Shown here: in pieces, positions 31,676 to 41,560 of the stretch
Position numbering within the stretch: position 1 is the stretch's first letter
Layout of the letters: every line of letters starts with the position of its first letter
Notes under the pieces: model-generated
Databases searched by the model: none
Told to the model about the DNA's origin: nothing
What the model saw: the letters and a program-made list of their open reading frames with translations, nothing else
Position numbers and translations under genes: made by a program
Source of the DNA: Curtobacterium flaccumfaciens
GTDB taxonomy: Bacteria > Actinomycetota > Actinomycetes > Actinomycetales > Microbacteriaceae
Assembly: GCA_029689965.1 (NCBI GenBank)
Contig: CP121450.1
Coordinates: 1,116,001 to 1,180,000, forward strand
Reading direction: 5' to 3'
DNA length: 64,000 bases

Positions 31676-32837
31676 ATGACGTCGACCAACGCGACGAGCG
31701 AACTGCACGGGATCCTGGGACAGCGGCTGGAGGGCGGTGGCACGTGGGCGTGGGCCTACGCCGACGTCTCCGGCAACGTGGAGGACCCCGACGGCAGGCG
31801 GCGCTCAAGCTCCGCGGGGTCGAGGAGGCCCTGCGCGCGCAGGGCGCGGACGCCGACGTGGTGGACGCCGTCGCCGCGGAGTTCGAGCAGGAGCCGGGCA
31901 TCCCGTCCCCGGTCACCCGGTACGTACTCGTCCACGACGGCGAGGTCGTGCTCAGCGAGGTCCTGCCCGGACACCTGCACGGTCCCGAGTCGATCGGTGT
32001 CGGCGACGTCCCCGACCTGGTGCCGCTCGTCGCGCACCGGCCGGTCGACCTGCCGTTCCTCGTCGTGCACGCCGGTAAGGAGGGCGGTGCCTTCCGCGCG
32101 TACCGGCTCGGGCACGCGCCGGCGGACGCCTCCGCCGGAGAGCAGCACGTCCAGGGGCGCAACGACACCCTCCACTACGCCAAGGCGGGCACCGGGTGGA
32201 AGCAGCCGCACTGGCAGCAGCACACCGAGGAGATCTGGAAGCAGAACTCCACGGAGACCGCGGCCGCGGTCGACGAGGCCGTCCGGACCCTGCGCCCGGG
32301 GCTCGTCGTCGTCGCGGGCGACGTCACCGCACGGGAGCTCCTGGTCAAGGCGCTGTCCACCGAGACCCGAGCGCTCACCTCGGTGTTCCCGGGGATCCGC
32401 GCACGGACACCGGGTCGAAGCAGGCGTTCGTCGAACACGTCGAGACCGCGCTCGCCCGGGTCGTCGCCACCCGGCGGCACGACCTCGAGGACCTGCTCCG
32501 CACCCACATCGGACGTGGCGACAACCTCGCGGTGTCCGGGCTCGGGGCGGTCGTCGCGGCGCTGCAGCAGGCACAGGGCGCCGTCGTCGCGCTCGACGCC
32601 GTGGCGGTCGGGGACCGAACGCTCCTCGCCCTCGGGGGTGCCCCGTGGGTGGCGACGGCGCCCGAACAGGCGGCCGGGACGCCGGTCATCGGCGCCGTGC
32701 CGGCCGTGTGCGCGCTCGTCCGGGCCGCGGTGCTCACCGACGCGGAGCTCGTGCTCGTCAACGCGGCGTCGCTGCCGGGCGGCGTGCCCGCCGCGGCGCT
32801 GCTGCGGTGGCCGGTGGGACCGGCTGTCCCGGCCTGA
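31676..32837 (+). CDS. baeRF/Vms1-like protein (Rv2629 family)
   Basis: About 385 residues related to archaeo-eukaryotic release factor 1-like proteins of bacteria. Visible family segments are WAWAYADVSGN at the N-terminus, HVQGRNDTLHYAKAGTGWKQ with the Gln-rich loop WQQHTEEIWKQN, GLVVVAGDVTARELLVKAL and AVAVGDRTLLALGG. GAGAGGAG precedes the ATG by 6 nt. Frame breaks near 31800 and 32402. Relatives act on stalled ribosomes or in hypoxia/stress response; the role here is unknown. Confidence 0.72.
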
Positions 32838-32855
32838 TGCGGTGACCACTCGAAG

Positions 32856-32899
32856 GACGGGAGGCGCGGGGCCGGCTGGCACCGCGCCTCCCGCCGGTC
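32856..32899. repeat. GGAGGCGCGG palindromic dispersed repeat, member 6
   Basis: GACGGGAGGCGCGGGGC and its complement CGCGCCTCCCG lie between two convergent genes and form a likely bidirectional terminator. Confidence 0.75.
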
Positions 32900-32927
32900 C
32901 ACAGCATCGGTGTTGAACGGTGGCGGC

Positions 32928-33986
32928 TCAGGGAGCCGCCACACGCGTCACGGCACGGCGCCGCACTTCGAGGACACGCCGGGCCGTCGCGACGAGCGGA
33001 CGGTCCACCCATCGGTGGACGAGCGGTGCGCAGACGACCGCGACAGCCACGGTGGTGAGCACCAGCACGGGCATCGGAAGGGAGGAACCGCCGACGATGC
33101 CGAGACCGGCGACGAACGCGGTGCCGACGAGGGGATGCGTGAGGTACAGAGCGTAGGAGGTGTCCCCACCGCGAACGAGCCATCTCGGCAGGAGCGGTCC
33201 GATCCGATCCTCGTGCACGATCGCGAGCCAGAGGATCACTGCGATGGTTGCGAACGTGCAGCCGGAGAGGAGGGCCGCACTCGTGCCTTCCGGAGCGGTG
33301 GTGGCCACGACGACGGCGGTGAGCCCGGTCGTGACGGCGATGTGGCGGAGTGTCCAACGTCGGACTGCGAACCGGGCCGTGACCATCCCGAGCAGGAAGC
33401 AGAGAACCGCAGGATCTGCGTAGAACCACCACACGCTCCCGCCGGGCGGACGGAATGCCGCAGCACCGGCGGCCAGGAGGAGCACCGGGGTGCAGAACGT
33501 CAGGGGATCGACTCGTACGGTGAGCGCGAAGGTGACGAGAAGGTAGAACGCGATCTCGAACACGAGCGTCCAGCCGACGTTCCAGACGGGCTGGATCAGC
33601 CCCGACGGTGACTCCGTCGGCAGGAACAGGTAGGACGCCACGATGCGCAGCACTGCTGGCGACTCAGCATGGTTGAGGTTGAGGCCGAGTGCCCCCAGGG
33701 CCACCGCAACCGATGTCATCAGCCACGCGAGCGGCACCACTCGAGCGATCCTGGCGGCAAGGAACCGGCGAGGTGACGGACGCGGCTGGCGGTCCGTGAC
33801 GAGGACCATGACGAAGCCGCTGATCGCGAAGAAGAGCCAGACACCGGCCTCCCCGAACACGCGGAGGTTCGGCGCGGGGACGCCGAGGGCTTCCTGAACG
33901 TAGAAGCACGAATGGAGAACGACCACTGCCAGCGCCGCCGCGAAGCGCAGCGCTTGCACCGATCGGAACTCAACTCGACTTTGCAT
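32928..33986 (-). CDS. Acyltransferase family 3 (OafA-like) membrane protein
   Basis: 352 residues with about ten hydrophobic helices. The N-terminus SVQALRFAAALAVVVLHSCF contains the catalytic His (VVLHS) and Arg of this family, and FFAISGFVMVLV and FLAARIARVVPLAW follow. Such proteins add acetyl or other acyl groups to surface polysaccharides or lipids. ATG at 33986 has GAAGGA directly upstream. The gene start lies in an AT-rich stretch, unlike its neighbours, so a different promoter type or transfer is possible. Confidence 0.9.
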   Translation of the reverse strand: MQSRVEFRSVQALRFAAALAVVVLHSCFYVQEALGVPAPNLRVFGEAGVWLFFAISGFVMVLVTDRQPRPSPRRFLAARIARVVPLAWLMTSVAVALGALGLNLNHAESPAVLRIVASYLFLPTESPSGLIQPVWNVGWTLVFEIAFYLLVTFALTVRVDPLTFCTPVLLLAAGAAAFRPPGGSVWWFYADPAVLCFLLGMVTARFAVRRWTLRHIAVTTGLTAVVVATTAPEGTSAALLSGCTFATIAVILWLAIVHEDRIGPLLPRWLVRGGDTSYALYLTHPLVGTAFVAGLGIVGGSSLPMPVLVLTTVAVAVVCAPLVHRWVDRPLVATARRVLEVRRRAVTRVAAP

Positions 33987-34018
33987 TCCTTCAAGATATG
34001 AGATTTTACATGCATTGT

Positions 34019-35194
34019 CTAGCCCTCGATACCGGGATCGTGCCCGGGGACCAGGGGGAGCGCCAGCAACGGCAGGACCCCGACGATCGAGAACGACGCC
34101 GCGAACCCGAGCGCCCCGACCAGTGCCCCGACGCCCGGGCCGACGGCGCTCGCCGCGATGAACTGCCCCGTGTTCTGCGCACCGAGCGCCCGGCCCGACC
34201 AGAACGGCCCCGCCGCCTCGGCCACCGACGTGTAGGCGAGACCGTTGTCCGCGACCGTGACGCTCGTCGCGACGACGAGGAACACCGCGGCCGCCGCGAA
34301 GTGCGTCGTGTCGACGAGCGCCAGGAGCCCCATCACGACCGCTGCGCTCACTGCCACGACGCGGAGCGGTCCGACGCGTGAGCCCGCCCGGTCGCTCCAG
34401 GCGCCGACCAGGATCCTGCCGATCGCGCCGACGAACTGCGACGCGCCGACGAGCAGACCCGCGGCGGGCGTCGACCAGCCGAGCCCGACGAGCCACACCA
34501 GGCCGTACGTTGACAGCGTGAACTGCGGCACCACGAGCAGGATCGACACCGCGTGGATCCGCCAGAGGAACCCGTTCGCCCGGTAGGGATTCACGACGTG
34601 CTCCACCGGCGCGTCGGCGCGTGCGGGGCGCGGCGGGTTCACGATGCCGAACGCGCAGAGCATGGCGAGCACGGCGCACAGCGCGATCGGCAAGACGAGG
34701 GCTGCCCGGATCCCGGACCCCTCGGCGAGCTGCGGGACCGTGACCGCTGCCAACGTGACGCCGAGCGGCTGCGACATCTGACGGATGCCCATGGCGAGGC
34801 CCCGGCGCTCCTTCGGGAACCAGCCCACCACGACCCGGCCACTCGCTGCGTTCGTCGACGCACTCGTCATCCCGCCGGCCAGGAACGCGAGGCCGAGCAG
34901 CACCGGGTCGCCAGCTGCGGCCCAGGCGCCGACGATCGCGAGTGTGGTGAGGACCAGGCCGCCGGCGATGACGACCCGCTCGCCGAAGCGGTCGGTGACC
35001 GCACCCCAGGCGATGAGCGTGAGCACCATGCCGAAGGTCGGAGCCGCGGCGAGCACACCGGCGAGTGTCAGCGGCGTGCCGTGCGCGTGCAGGTAGGGGA
35101 TGAGCAGCGCGGGAGCGGACACCACGAGGGTGCCGGCGGCCTGGGCTGCGACGCCGAGGGCGAGCATCGTCCAGGCGCGGGAGGTGGTGGTCAC
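34019..35194 (-). CDS. MFS transporter
   Basis: 391-residue, twelve-helix transporter with no frame break. It shows WGAVTDRFGERVVIAGG (motif A), GMTSASTNAASGRVVVGWFPKERRGLAMGIRQ and the repeat half VGAWSDRAGSRVGPLR. GTG start faces a GntR-type regulator gene, 81 bp away, with an operator-like palindrome between. It probably imports or exports a small organic acid controlled by that regulator. Confidence 0.9.
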   Translation of the reverse strand: MTTTSRAWTMLALGVAAQAAGTLVVSAPALLIPYLHAHGTPLTLAGVLAAAPTFGMVLTLIAWGAVTDRFGERVVIAGGLVLTTLAIVGAWAAAGDPVLLGLAFLAGGMTSASTNAASGRVVVGWFPKERRGLAMGIRQMSQPLGVTLAAVTVPQLAEGSGIRAALVLPIALCAVLAMLCAFGIVNPPRPARADAPVEHVVNPYRANGFLWRIHAVSILLVVPQFTLSTYGLVWLVGLGWSTPAAGLLVGASQFVGAIGRILVGAWSDRAGSRVGPLRVVAVSAAVVMGLLALVDTTHFAAAAVFLVVATSVTVADNGLAYTSVAEAAGPFWSGRALGAQNTGQFIAASAVGPGVGALVGALGFAASFSIVGVLPLLALPLVPGHDPGIEG

Positions 35195-35218
35195 AGTGAT
35201 CGTTCCGTCTCGGAAGCA

Positions 35219-35245
35219 ATTGGTATACCAGAACGGTATACCATT
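35219..35245. promoter_or_regulatory. GntR/FCD-type operator between MFS and regulator
   Basis: Two copies of the self-complementary GGTATACC (35222-35229, 35235-35242) sit in TTGGTATACCA and ACGGTATACCATT contexts. TTGGTATACCAA-like sites are known for FCD-family GntR regulators. The pair lies 24-48 bp from both starts, consistent with control of both genes. Confidence 0.65.
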
Positions 35246-35275
35246 CCACGGTCTGCCCCACTAGGGTGGTTCGCC

Positions 35276-35976
35276 GTGACCGAGACGACCGATGCAGTGC
35301 CCGTGTCGCAGACGACGCAGCTTCTACGACAACCTGCGCGCCGCGATCCTCACGCTCGAGATCGCCCCGGGCGAGCGCATCTCCGAACGGGGCTCGAAGC
35401 ACGGTTCCACGCCTCGAGGACCCCGTGCGTGCAGCGTTGTCACGCCTCGAACGCGAGGGACTCATCCTGCACGAGGGGCGCTCGTGGACGGTCACACCGA
35501 TCGACCTCGACGAGATCGCCTCGCTCGCCGAGCTCCGTGGCGTGCTCGAACCCGCTGCCGCCCGGCTCGCCGTCACGCGCGCCTCCGAGGAACAGCTCGC
35601 GGAGGTGCGGGCGCACCTCGACACCCTCCGCCCCACGCCCGACCAGCAGGCCGGCATCCGGATGGGATCGACGTTCCACCTCGACCTCGCAGCACTCGGT
35701 GGCAACCGGTTCATCACGGACGCCATCGCCGACGCGCTCACCCGCCTCGAGCGCACACGCTGGATCGAGGTGCGAACGCCCGAGGCCCGCGACGCCGCGT
35801 GGGAGGAGCACAGCGCGATCATCGACGCGGTTCGCGACGGAGACGCCGACCGGGCGGCGGAGCTGCTCGCGGCGCACGTCGCGGGCACGAACGACCGCCT
35901 GCTCGCGTGGATCGCGCAGGAGCGTCGGCGGCTCCGCGGCGCCGGCATGGCGATCGTCGGGACCGCCGCGCGCTGA
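35276..35976 (+). CDS. GntR-family regulator, FCD subgroup
   Basis: About 230 residues. The N-terminal winged helix is recognisable as FYDNLRAAILTLEIAPGERISE ... PVRAALSRLEREGLILHE. The C-terminal FCD domain reads IASLAELRGVLEPAAARLA, FHLDLAALGGNRFI and AWEEHSAIIDAVRDGDADRA, with the metal-binding Asp/His positions. TAGGGT lies 8 nt before the GTG, so the mRNA is probably leaderless. Frame breaks at 35325 (AGCTTC for AGTTC) and near 35390-35425. It likely represses the divergent MFS gene. Confidence 0.85.
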
Positions 35977-36170
35977 CGCGTCGGGCCGACTCGTCGACGT
36001 ACGGAACTGTCGACGACCTACGGCACTGTCGACGTCTCGAACGCACGTACCGAGCTGATGTACAGGGCGCGCGTGCGCGGCCGATGCGTCGGGCCGACGT
36101 GTCGGTCTGGTCGCGACCGCGCTCGGAGGGTGCGGCGCGGGGCGGGGCCGCGCCGAGCCTCCTGTCCGGT

Positions 36171-36326
36171 CTAGGGCTTGGACGCGCCGTCCTCAGCAGC
36201 GTCGATCTGGTCGAAGATCCACGCGGTGCTGCCGTCCGAACGGTCGAGCAGGGCCTCCTTGACCTCTTGCTCGTCGTTCGACAGCTTCTGAGCGGACTTG
36301 CTCCCGGAACGAGTCGACTGCGACAT
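36171..36326 (-). CDS. Small acidic hypothetical protein (51 aa)
   Basis: MSQSTRSGSKSAQKLSNDEQ followed by a helical acidic tail ending AAEDGASKP. No membrane helix or Cys. It resembles short actinobacterial proteins of unknown role. An AAGGAC-rich leader precedes the ATG. A half-copy of the CTGGAGG repeat (around 36133-36165) lies just downstream. Confidence 0.5.
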   Translation of the reverse strand: MSQSTRSGSKSAQKLSNDEQEVKEALLDRSDGSTAWIFDQIDAAEDGASKP

Positions 36327-36556
36327 GGTGTCGTCCTTCCCCTGCGTGTGGGCATCGTGTCTGCGCGGGCACCCGGCCCGCCGGTGCGCTTCCTCACGGG
36401 ACGTACTGAGGTCGTGACAGTGTGGCTGCTCCATCCGCACCGCGCAAGGGGTTTTTGCCACCTGTGGAAAGGCCCCTGCACGCGCCGTGCCTAGGATGGT
36501 CCGGCCGCGCGGCTCGCGGCACGCACGCACAGCGGACGTCGGACGGGAGGCACGGC

Positions 36557-37658
36557 TTGGTCGAGCAGCGCACCGCACCTCCCACGGTCTACGACGTGGC
36601 CTCCGCCGCCGGCGTCTCGATCGCGACCGTCTCGCGCGTGCTCCGCACGCCGGACGCCGTGCGCGAGGGCACACGCGACCGCGTGCAGGCGGCGATCCGG
36701 TCCCTCGGGTACGTGCCCTCGGGCAACGCGCGGGCCCTCGCCGGCAAGCGGACCGGCGTGGTCGGACTGCTGTTGCCGGGGTTCGACGTGGTGCCGGACG
36801 AGCGGCCCGACCTCGTGACCGACGGGGGCGTCCGGGTGGTCGACGACCGGCGCCACGTGACGCAGCCGTTCTCGTCGAACCTGTACTTCGACGAGGTCCT
36901 CCGCGGTGCCGAGACCGAGGCCTGGCAGCGCGGGCTCGCGCTCATGGTCGCGGCCGGGCGTGGGTCCTCCCGCGACGTCATCGTCAACGACGTCGCCGGC
37001 CGGGTCGACGGCCTCGCGGTGCTCGCGCAGACCGTGCCCGACGACCTGCTCGAACACGTCGCGCGGCGCATCCCCGTCGTCGTGCTCGCGGACGACCGCC
37101 GTTCCCACGGCTTCGACTCCGTCAGCGTCGACAACGCAGCGGGGATGCGGACGCTGGGCTCGCACGTCATCGGTCGGCTCGGCATCCGATCGCTCGTGTA
37201 CCTCGCTGGTCCGATCGACTCGCCGGACGACATCGAGCGCTCGGCCGGGTTCCGGCAGGCGCTCGACGACCACGGGGTGCCGGTCTCGTCGGTGCGGGTC
37301 GTGCACGGGGACTTCGGGCGCGCTCGGGCGCGGGAGCTCGCGGCGCAGCTGCTCGACGGGGACTCCCGGCCGAGGGCCATCGTCTGCTCGAACGACCAGT
37401 CGGCGCTCGGGGTGCTCGAAGCGGCAGGGGCCCGCGGCGTTCGGGTGCCGGAGGACCTCGTCGTCACCGGGTTCGACGGCATCGACGCCGGGCGGTTCTC
37501 GTCGCCGAGGCTCACGACCGTGCACCAGCCGATGGGGAGCTCGGACGCGCGGCCGTGCGGGCGATCGTGGACCGGCTCGAGCGGCGCGAGGGGCCGCCAC
37601 GGGCCATGCGGCTGCCGGTCGAGGTGCTGCTGCGCGAAGCTGCCCGCCGGCCCTGTAG
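36557..37658 (+). CDS. LacI-family transcriptional regulator
   Basis: About 365 residues. HTH PTVYDVASAAGVSIATVSRV, hinge YVPSGNARALAGKRTG, and sensor domain with RGAETEAWQRGLALMV, ICSNDQ-type CSNDQSALGVLEAA and VVTGFDGIDAGRFSSP. TTG start follows GGGAGG by 6 nt. A frame break near 37545 precedes the C-terminal LGRAAVRAIVDRLERREG; the end at TAG 37656-37658 assumes one more missing base. A matching operator lies 180 bp downstream before the transporter/beta-glucosidase operon, which it probably represses until a glucoside is present. Confidence 0.88.
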
Positions 37659-37704
37659 TCGCGTGCCCTCGCACGGTGCGAGGTCGTGCCGCGCCCGCCG
37701 CGCC

Positions 37705-37771
37705 AGTGTGCGAGGTTCCGCGCACCGTGCGGGGCTCGTGCCCTCGCACGCAGGACGAAACCTCGCACACT
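37705..37771. terminator. Hairpin downstream of lacI (TGCGAGGTT inverted repeat)
   Basis: AGTGTGCGAGGTT at 37705-37717 pairs with AACCTCGCACACT at 37759-37771, 13 bp perfect. Further TGCGAG/CTCGCA units nearby suggest a repeat family. It probably ends the lacI transcript. Confidence 0.55.
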
Positions 37772-37835
37772 GCGATCCGGAACCGCGCGGCGACCCGTGC
37801 CGACCCGGCACACAAACCCGCTGTTGCGCTGTGCG

Positions 37836-37851
37836 ATGTAAGCGCATACAT
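37836..37851. promoter_or_regulatory. LacI-family operator upstream of the beta-glucoside operon
   Basis: ATGTAAGCGCATACAT is a symmetric site of form ATGTAnGCGCnTACAT with the central GCGC typical of LacI operators. It lies 39 bp before the binding-protein start. Confidence 0.65.
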
Positions 37852-37889
37852 TGTGTTCGTACCGACTCGACACGGAGGTCGACCGAGCA

Positions 37890-39649
37890 ATGACGCTTCC
37901 CCACAGCGCACGCGCGGGCACCATGACCCGCGCACCCCGGGCACCCGCCGGGGTCGCCGCGGCCGCCTGTTCGCGGCCATCGCCGGCATCGCGGTCGTGG
38001 CCCTCGCGGCCACCGGCTGCAGCATCCAGGTCCGTTCCCAACCGGACCCGAGCATCGGCAAGGACACGATGCTCATCAACGCGGACCACGGCAACCCGCT
38101 GTTCGACCGCAACTTCAACCCGTACATCGCGAACGCTCGTACCGCGAGCAAGTGGATGTACGAGCCGCTCATCGAGGTGAACCCCCTCGACGGCAAGCGG
38201 AACCCGTGGCTCGCGAGCTCGTGGTCGCAGCCGGATGCGAAGACGATCGACATGACGATCCGCAGCGGTGTCGAGTGGTCCAACGGCGACCCGTTCACCG
38301 CGAAGGACGTCGTCTTCACGTTCGACCTGCTGAAGAAGTTCCCCGCGATGGACATCAAGGGCGCGTGGCAGCACATCGACACGATCGAGCGGAAGGGCGA
38401 CCACGTCGTCTTCCACCTCAAGTCGGAGGACGTCCCGAGCCTGACGATCATCGGCCAGACGTACATCCTCGGCGAGAACCACTGGGGCAAGGTGAAGGAC
38501 CCCACCACCTGGAGGGACCCGAACCCCGTCGGCACCGGCCCGTTCGTGCTCGGCAACTACACAGACCAGCAGTACTCGATGGACAAGAACCCGAAGTACT
38601 GGCAGGCCGACAAGATCGCCATCAAGCACCTCATCTTGCCGGCGACGAACACGCAGCTCGACACCGTCACGCGCGGCTACGACTGGGCGTACTCGTTCAT
38701 CTCCGACGTCAAGGGCACCTGGGCGCCGCCTCGAAGACGAACACGTACTGGTTCCCGCCGGGCGGTGTGATCGGCCTGATCCCGAACCTCACGAAGGCGC
38801 CGTACAACGACGTCAACGTCCGCCGGGGCATCTCGCTCGCGCTCGACCGTGACGACATCGCCGAGACCGCGACCGAGGGCAACCTGAAGGCCGCGGCGCA
38901 GACCGGCCTGATCCTGCCGAACCAGGAGCAGTACGTGAACGAGGACATCCCGAACAAGGGTGTCGTCACGCAGGACACGAAGGCGGCCGTCGCCAGCTTC
39001 GAGAAGTCCGGCTACACGGTCCAGGACGGCAAGATCGTCAAGGACGGCAAGCAGCTCGAGATCAAGATCATGACCGCGAACGGCTACTCCGACTGGCTCC
39101 GCGCCGCGCAGGAGGTCCGCCGCAACCTGACCGCCATCGGCATCAAGGTGACGATCCAGGCACCGCAGCCCGCCGGGTACCAGCAGAACATCAACAACGG
39201 AACGTTCGACATGGCGATGGGCGGCATGGGCAACGGCGACGTCTACCAGGCGTTCAACTCCCTGCTCAGCAGCGACTTCTACCAGCCGGTCGGCAAGTCG
39301 ACGGTGAACAACTACGAGCGGTACAGGAACGCCGACACGCAGAAGCTTCCTCGACGAGTACAAGGCGACGACGGACACGGCCAAGCAGCAGGAGATCCTC
39401 GACCAGCTGCAGGAGGTCGTGTACAACGACCTGCCGGTGATCGGCATGTACTACGGCGGTCTCTGGGGCCTCTTCAACACCGGCAAGTTCGTCGGGTGGC
39501 CCAGCGCGGAGGACCCCTACATGGCGCCGCAGAACTACGACTCGGCACCCCTGCTCATCTTCTCGAAGCTCCGGCTCCGCGACAGCGCGGCGGGCAAGAA
39601 GATCCTGCAGGAACAGCGGGACGCGAAGCAGACGGAGGACCAGAAGTGA
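37890..39649 (+). CDS. Peptide/oligosaccharide-type ABC binding lipoprotein (solute-binding family 5)
   Basis: Lipid-anchored extracellular binding protein, about 585 residues. The signal is GRLFAAIAGIAVVALAATGC with lipobox ATGC. Family 5 segments include WMYEPLIEVNPLDGKRNPWLA, FTAKDVVFTFDLLKKFP and DVNVRRGISLALDRDDIAE. Frame breaks near 37940, 38728 and 39346 (the last AGCTTC for AGTTC). The start at 37890 has GGAGG 11 nt upstream; 37923 is possible. Because the operon ends with a beta-glucosidase, the ligand is more likely a beta-glucoside or cello-oligosaccharide than a peptide. Confidence 0.88.
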
Positions 39650-40626
39650 AGTACATCCTCCAGAAACTCGTCCTCTTCGTCCTGACCCTCTGGGCCGCGG
39701 TCACGCTGAACTTCGTGCTCCCGCGACTCATGCCGGGCAGCCCGACCGACGCCGCCCTGGCGAAGCTCAGCCAGAACGGCCCGGTCACCGACGCCACCAA
39801 GAAGGCCATCGAGGCGCAGCTCGGCGTCCCGACCGGCAACCTCTGGGACCAGTACGTCAGCTACCTGCACCAGGTCGTGACGCTCGACTTCGGCACGAGC
39901 TACACGTTCTACCCGCAGCCGGTCGGCGACCTCGTCGCCCGGGCCCTGCCGTACACGCTGATCCTGGTCGGCGTGGTGACGATCCTCGCCTTCGTGCTCG
40001 GCACCCTGATCGGCGTCGGCGCGGCGTGGAAGCGCGGCACCTGGCTGGACTCGCTCCCGACGCTGTCGGGCTCGTTCATGTCGACGTTCCCGTACTTCTG
40101 GACGGCGCTCCTGCTGCTCTTCTTCCTCGGCTACGTGGCCCACTGGTTCCCGACCACGGGTGCGTACTCGGCGACGACGACACCGGGCCTGAGCGGCGCG
40201 TTCATCGGGGACGCCCTGCAGCACGCGGTGCTGCCGGCGGTCACGATCCTCGTGACGAGCCTCGGCGGCTGGATCATCGGCATGCGCAACGCGATGATCA
40301 ACACCCTCGGTGACGACTACGTGACCTTCGCCGAGGCGAACGGTCTCCGCGGACGCACCGTGGCGATCCGGTACGCGGCCCGCAACGCGATCCTGCCGAA
40401 CCTGACCGGTTTCGGTCTGGCCCTCGGTGGCGTGGTCGGCGGTTCGGTCCTGGTCGAGCAGGTGTTCGGCTACCCGGGCATCGGCTACCTGCTGTTCAAC
40501 GCCGTGATCGGGCAGGACTACCCGCTCATGCAGGCCCTCTTCCTGATGATCACCGTGTCGGTGCTCATCGCCAACTTCATCGTGGACGTCCTCTACGGCG
40601 TCCTGGACCCGAGGACGCGTCGATGA
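39646..40626 (+). CDS. Peptide-type ABC transporter permease (DppB-like)
   Basis: 326 residues with six helices and no frame break. VKYILQKLVLFVLTLWAAVT is the first helix, FGTSYTFYPQPVGDLVARAL is extracellular, and the EAA loop is VTFAEANGLRGRTVAIRYAA, followed by VEQVFGYPGIGYLLFNAV. GTG overlaps the binding-protein stop, and ATGA overlaps the next permease. Pairs with the DppC-like protein. Confidence 0.93.
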   Translation: MKYILQKLVLFVLTLWAAVTLNFVLPRLMPGSPTDAALAKLSQNGPVTDATKKAIEAQLGVPTGNLWDQYVSYLHQVVTLDFGTSYTFYPQPVGDLVARALPYTLILVGVVTILAFVLGTLIGVGAAWKRGTWLDSLPTLSGSFMSTFPYFWTALLLLFFLGYVAHWFPTTGAYSATTTPGLSGAFIGDALQHAVLPAVTILVTSLGGWIIGMRNAMINTLGDDYVTFAEANGLRGRTVAIRYAARNAILPNLTGFGLALGGVVGGSVLVEQVFGYPGIGYLLFNAVIGQDYPLMQALFLMITVSVLIANFIVDVLYGVLDPRTRR

Positions 40627-41560
40627 CCAGCAACGCAACCGTCGCAGTACGGACCCAAGAAGAACAAACAGCCCCGTCGAAGTGGCGAGCAGCAGCCCGC
40701 CAGTTCGGCGTCGTCTGGAGCAACACGAAGGCCCGGATCGGCATTATCATCCTCGCGGTCTTCGTCGTGGTCGCGATCGCAGCCGCGCTCCTCGCCCCCT
40801 ACGGCGCCAGCCAGAACGGGTTCGCCCGCAGCGCCGACGCCACGTGGGCGCACTGGATGGGCACGACCGCCGCCGGCGAGGACGTCCTGTCCAGATCATC
40901 TACGGCGCCCGGATCTCCGTGCTCGTCGGTGCCGTCGCGGGCCTGCTGTCCACGCTCGTCGCCGTCGCGATCGGCCTGAGCTGGGGCTACGTCCGCGGCT
41001 GGATCGCCGAGGTCATCGGGTTCATCGTGAACCTGTTCCTCGTCATCCCCGGCCTGCCGCTCATGATCGTCATCGCGGCCTACCTGCAGAACGGCGGCAT
41101 CGCGGTCATCATCGCGGTCATCGTGGTCACCGGCTGGGCCTGGGGTGCGCGCGTCCTGCGCAGTCAGACGCAGTCCCTCCGCGGTCGTGACTTCGTGACC
41201 GCGGCCCAGTTCTCCGGCGACGGCGCGACGCGCATCGTGTTCCGCGAGATCCTGCCGAACATGACGAGCCTCATCGTCGGCTCGTTCTTCGGCGCGGCCA
41301 CGAGCGCGATCCTCGCCGAGGCAGGCCTCGAGTTCCTGGGGCTCGGCGACTCGTCGATCGTCAGCTGGGGCACGATCCTGTACTGGGCGCAGAACTCCAA
41401 CGCGCTGCTCACGGGTCAGTGGATCCTGCTGTTCGCACCGGGTCTCTGCATCGCCCTCCTGGCGATGAGCCTGACCCTGATCAACTTCGGCGTCGACGCC
41501 GTGTCGAACCCGCGGCTGCGCGAGGGCGCGCGTCGCAAGCGCAAGGAGGCCACCGCATGA
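40623..41560 (+). CDS. Peptide-type ABC transporter permease (DppC-like)
   Basis: About 313 residues. A long polar N-terminus leads to IGIIILAVFVVVAIAAALLAP, then WMGTTAAGEDVLSQIIYGARIS (restored across a frame break near 40893), and the EAA loop DFVTAAQFSGDGATRIVFRE with LGLGDSSIVSWG. The stop overlaps the ATPase start. Confidence 0.92.

Noticed and set aside
36171..37890. Integration site or mobile element around the small protein and LacI gene
   Set aside because: No integrase, transposase, tRNA or flanking target duplication was found there or elsewhere in the window.
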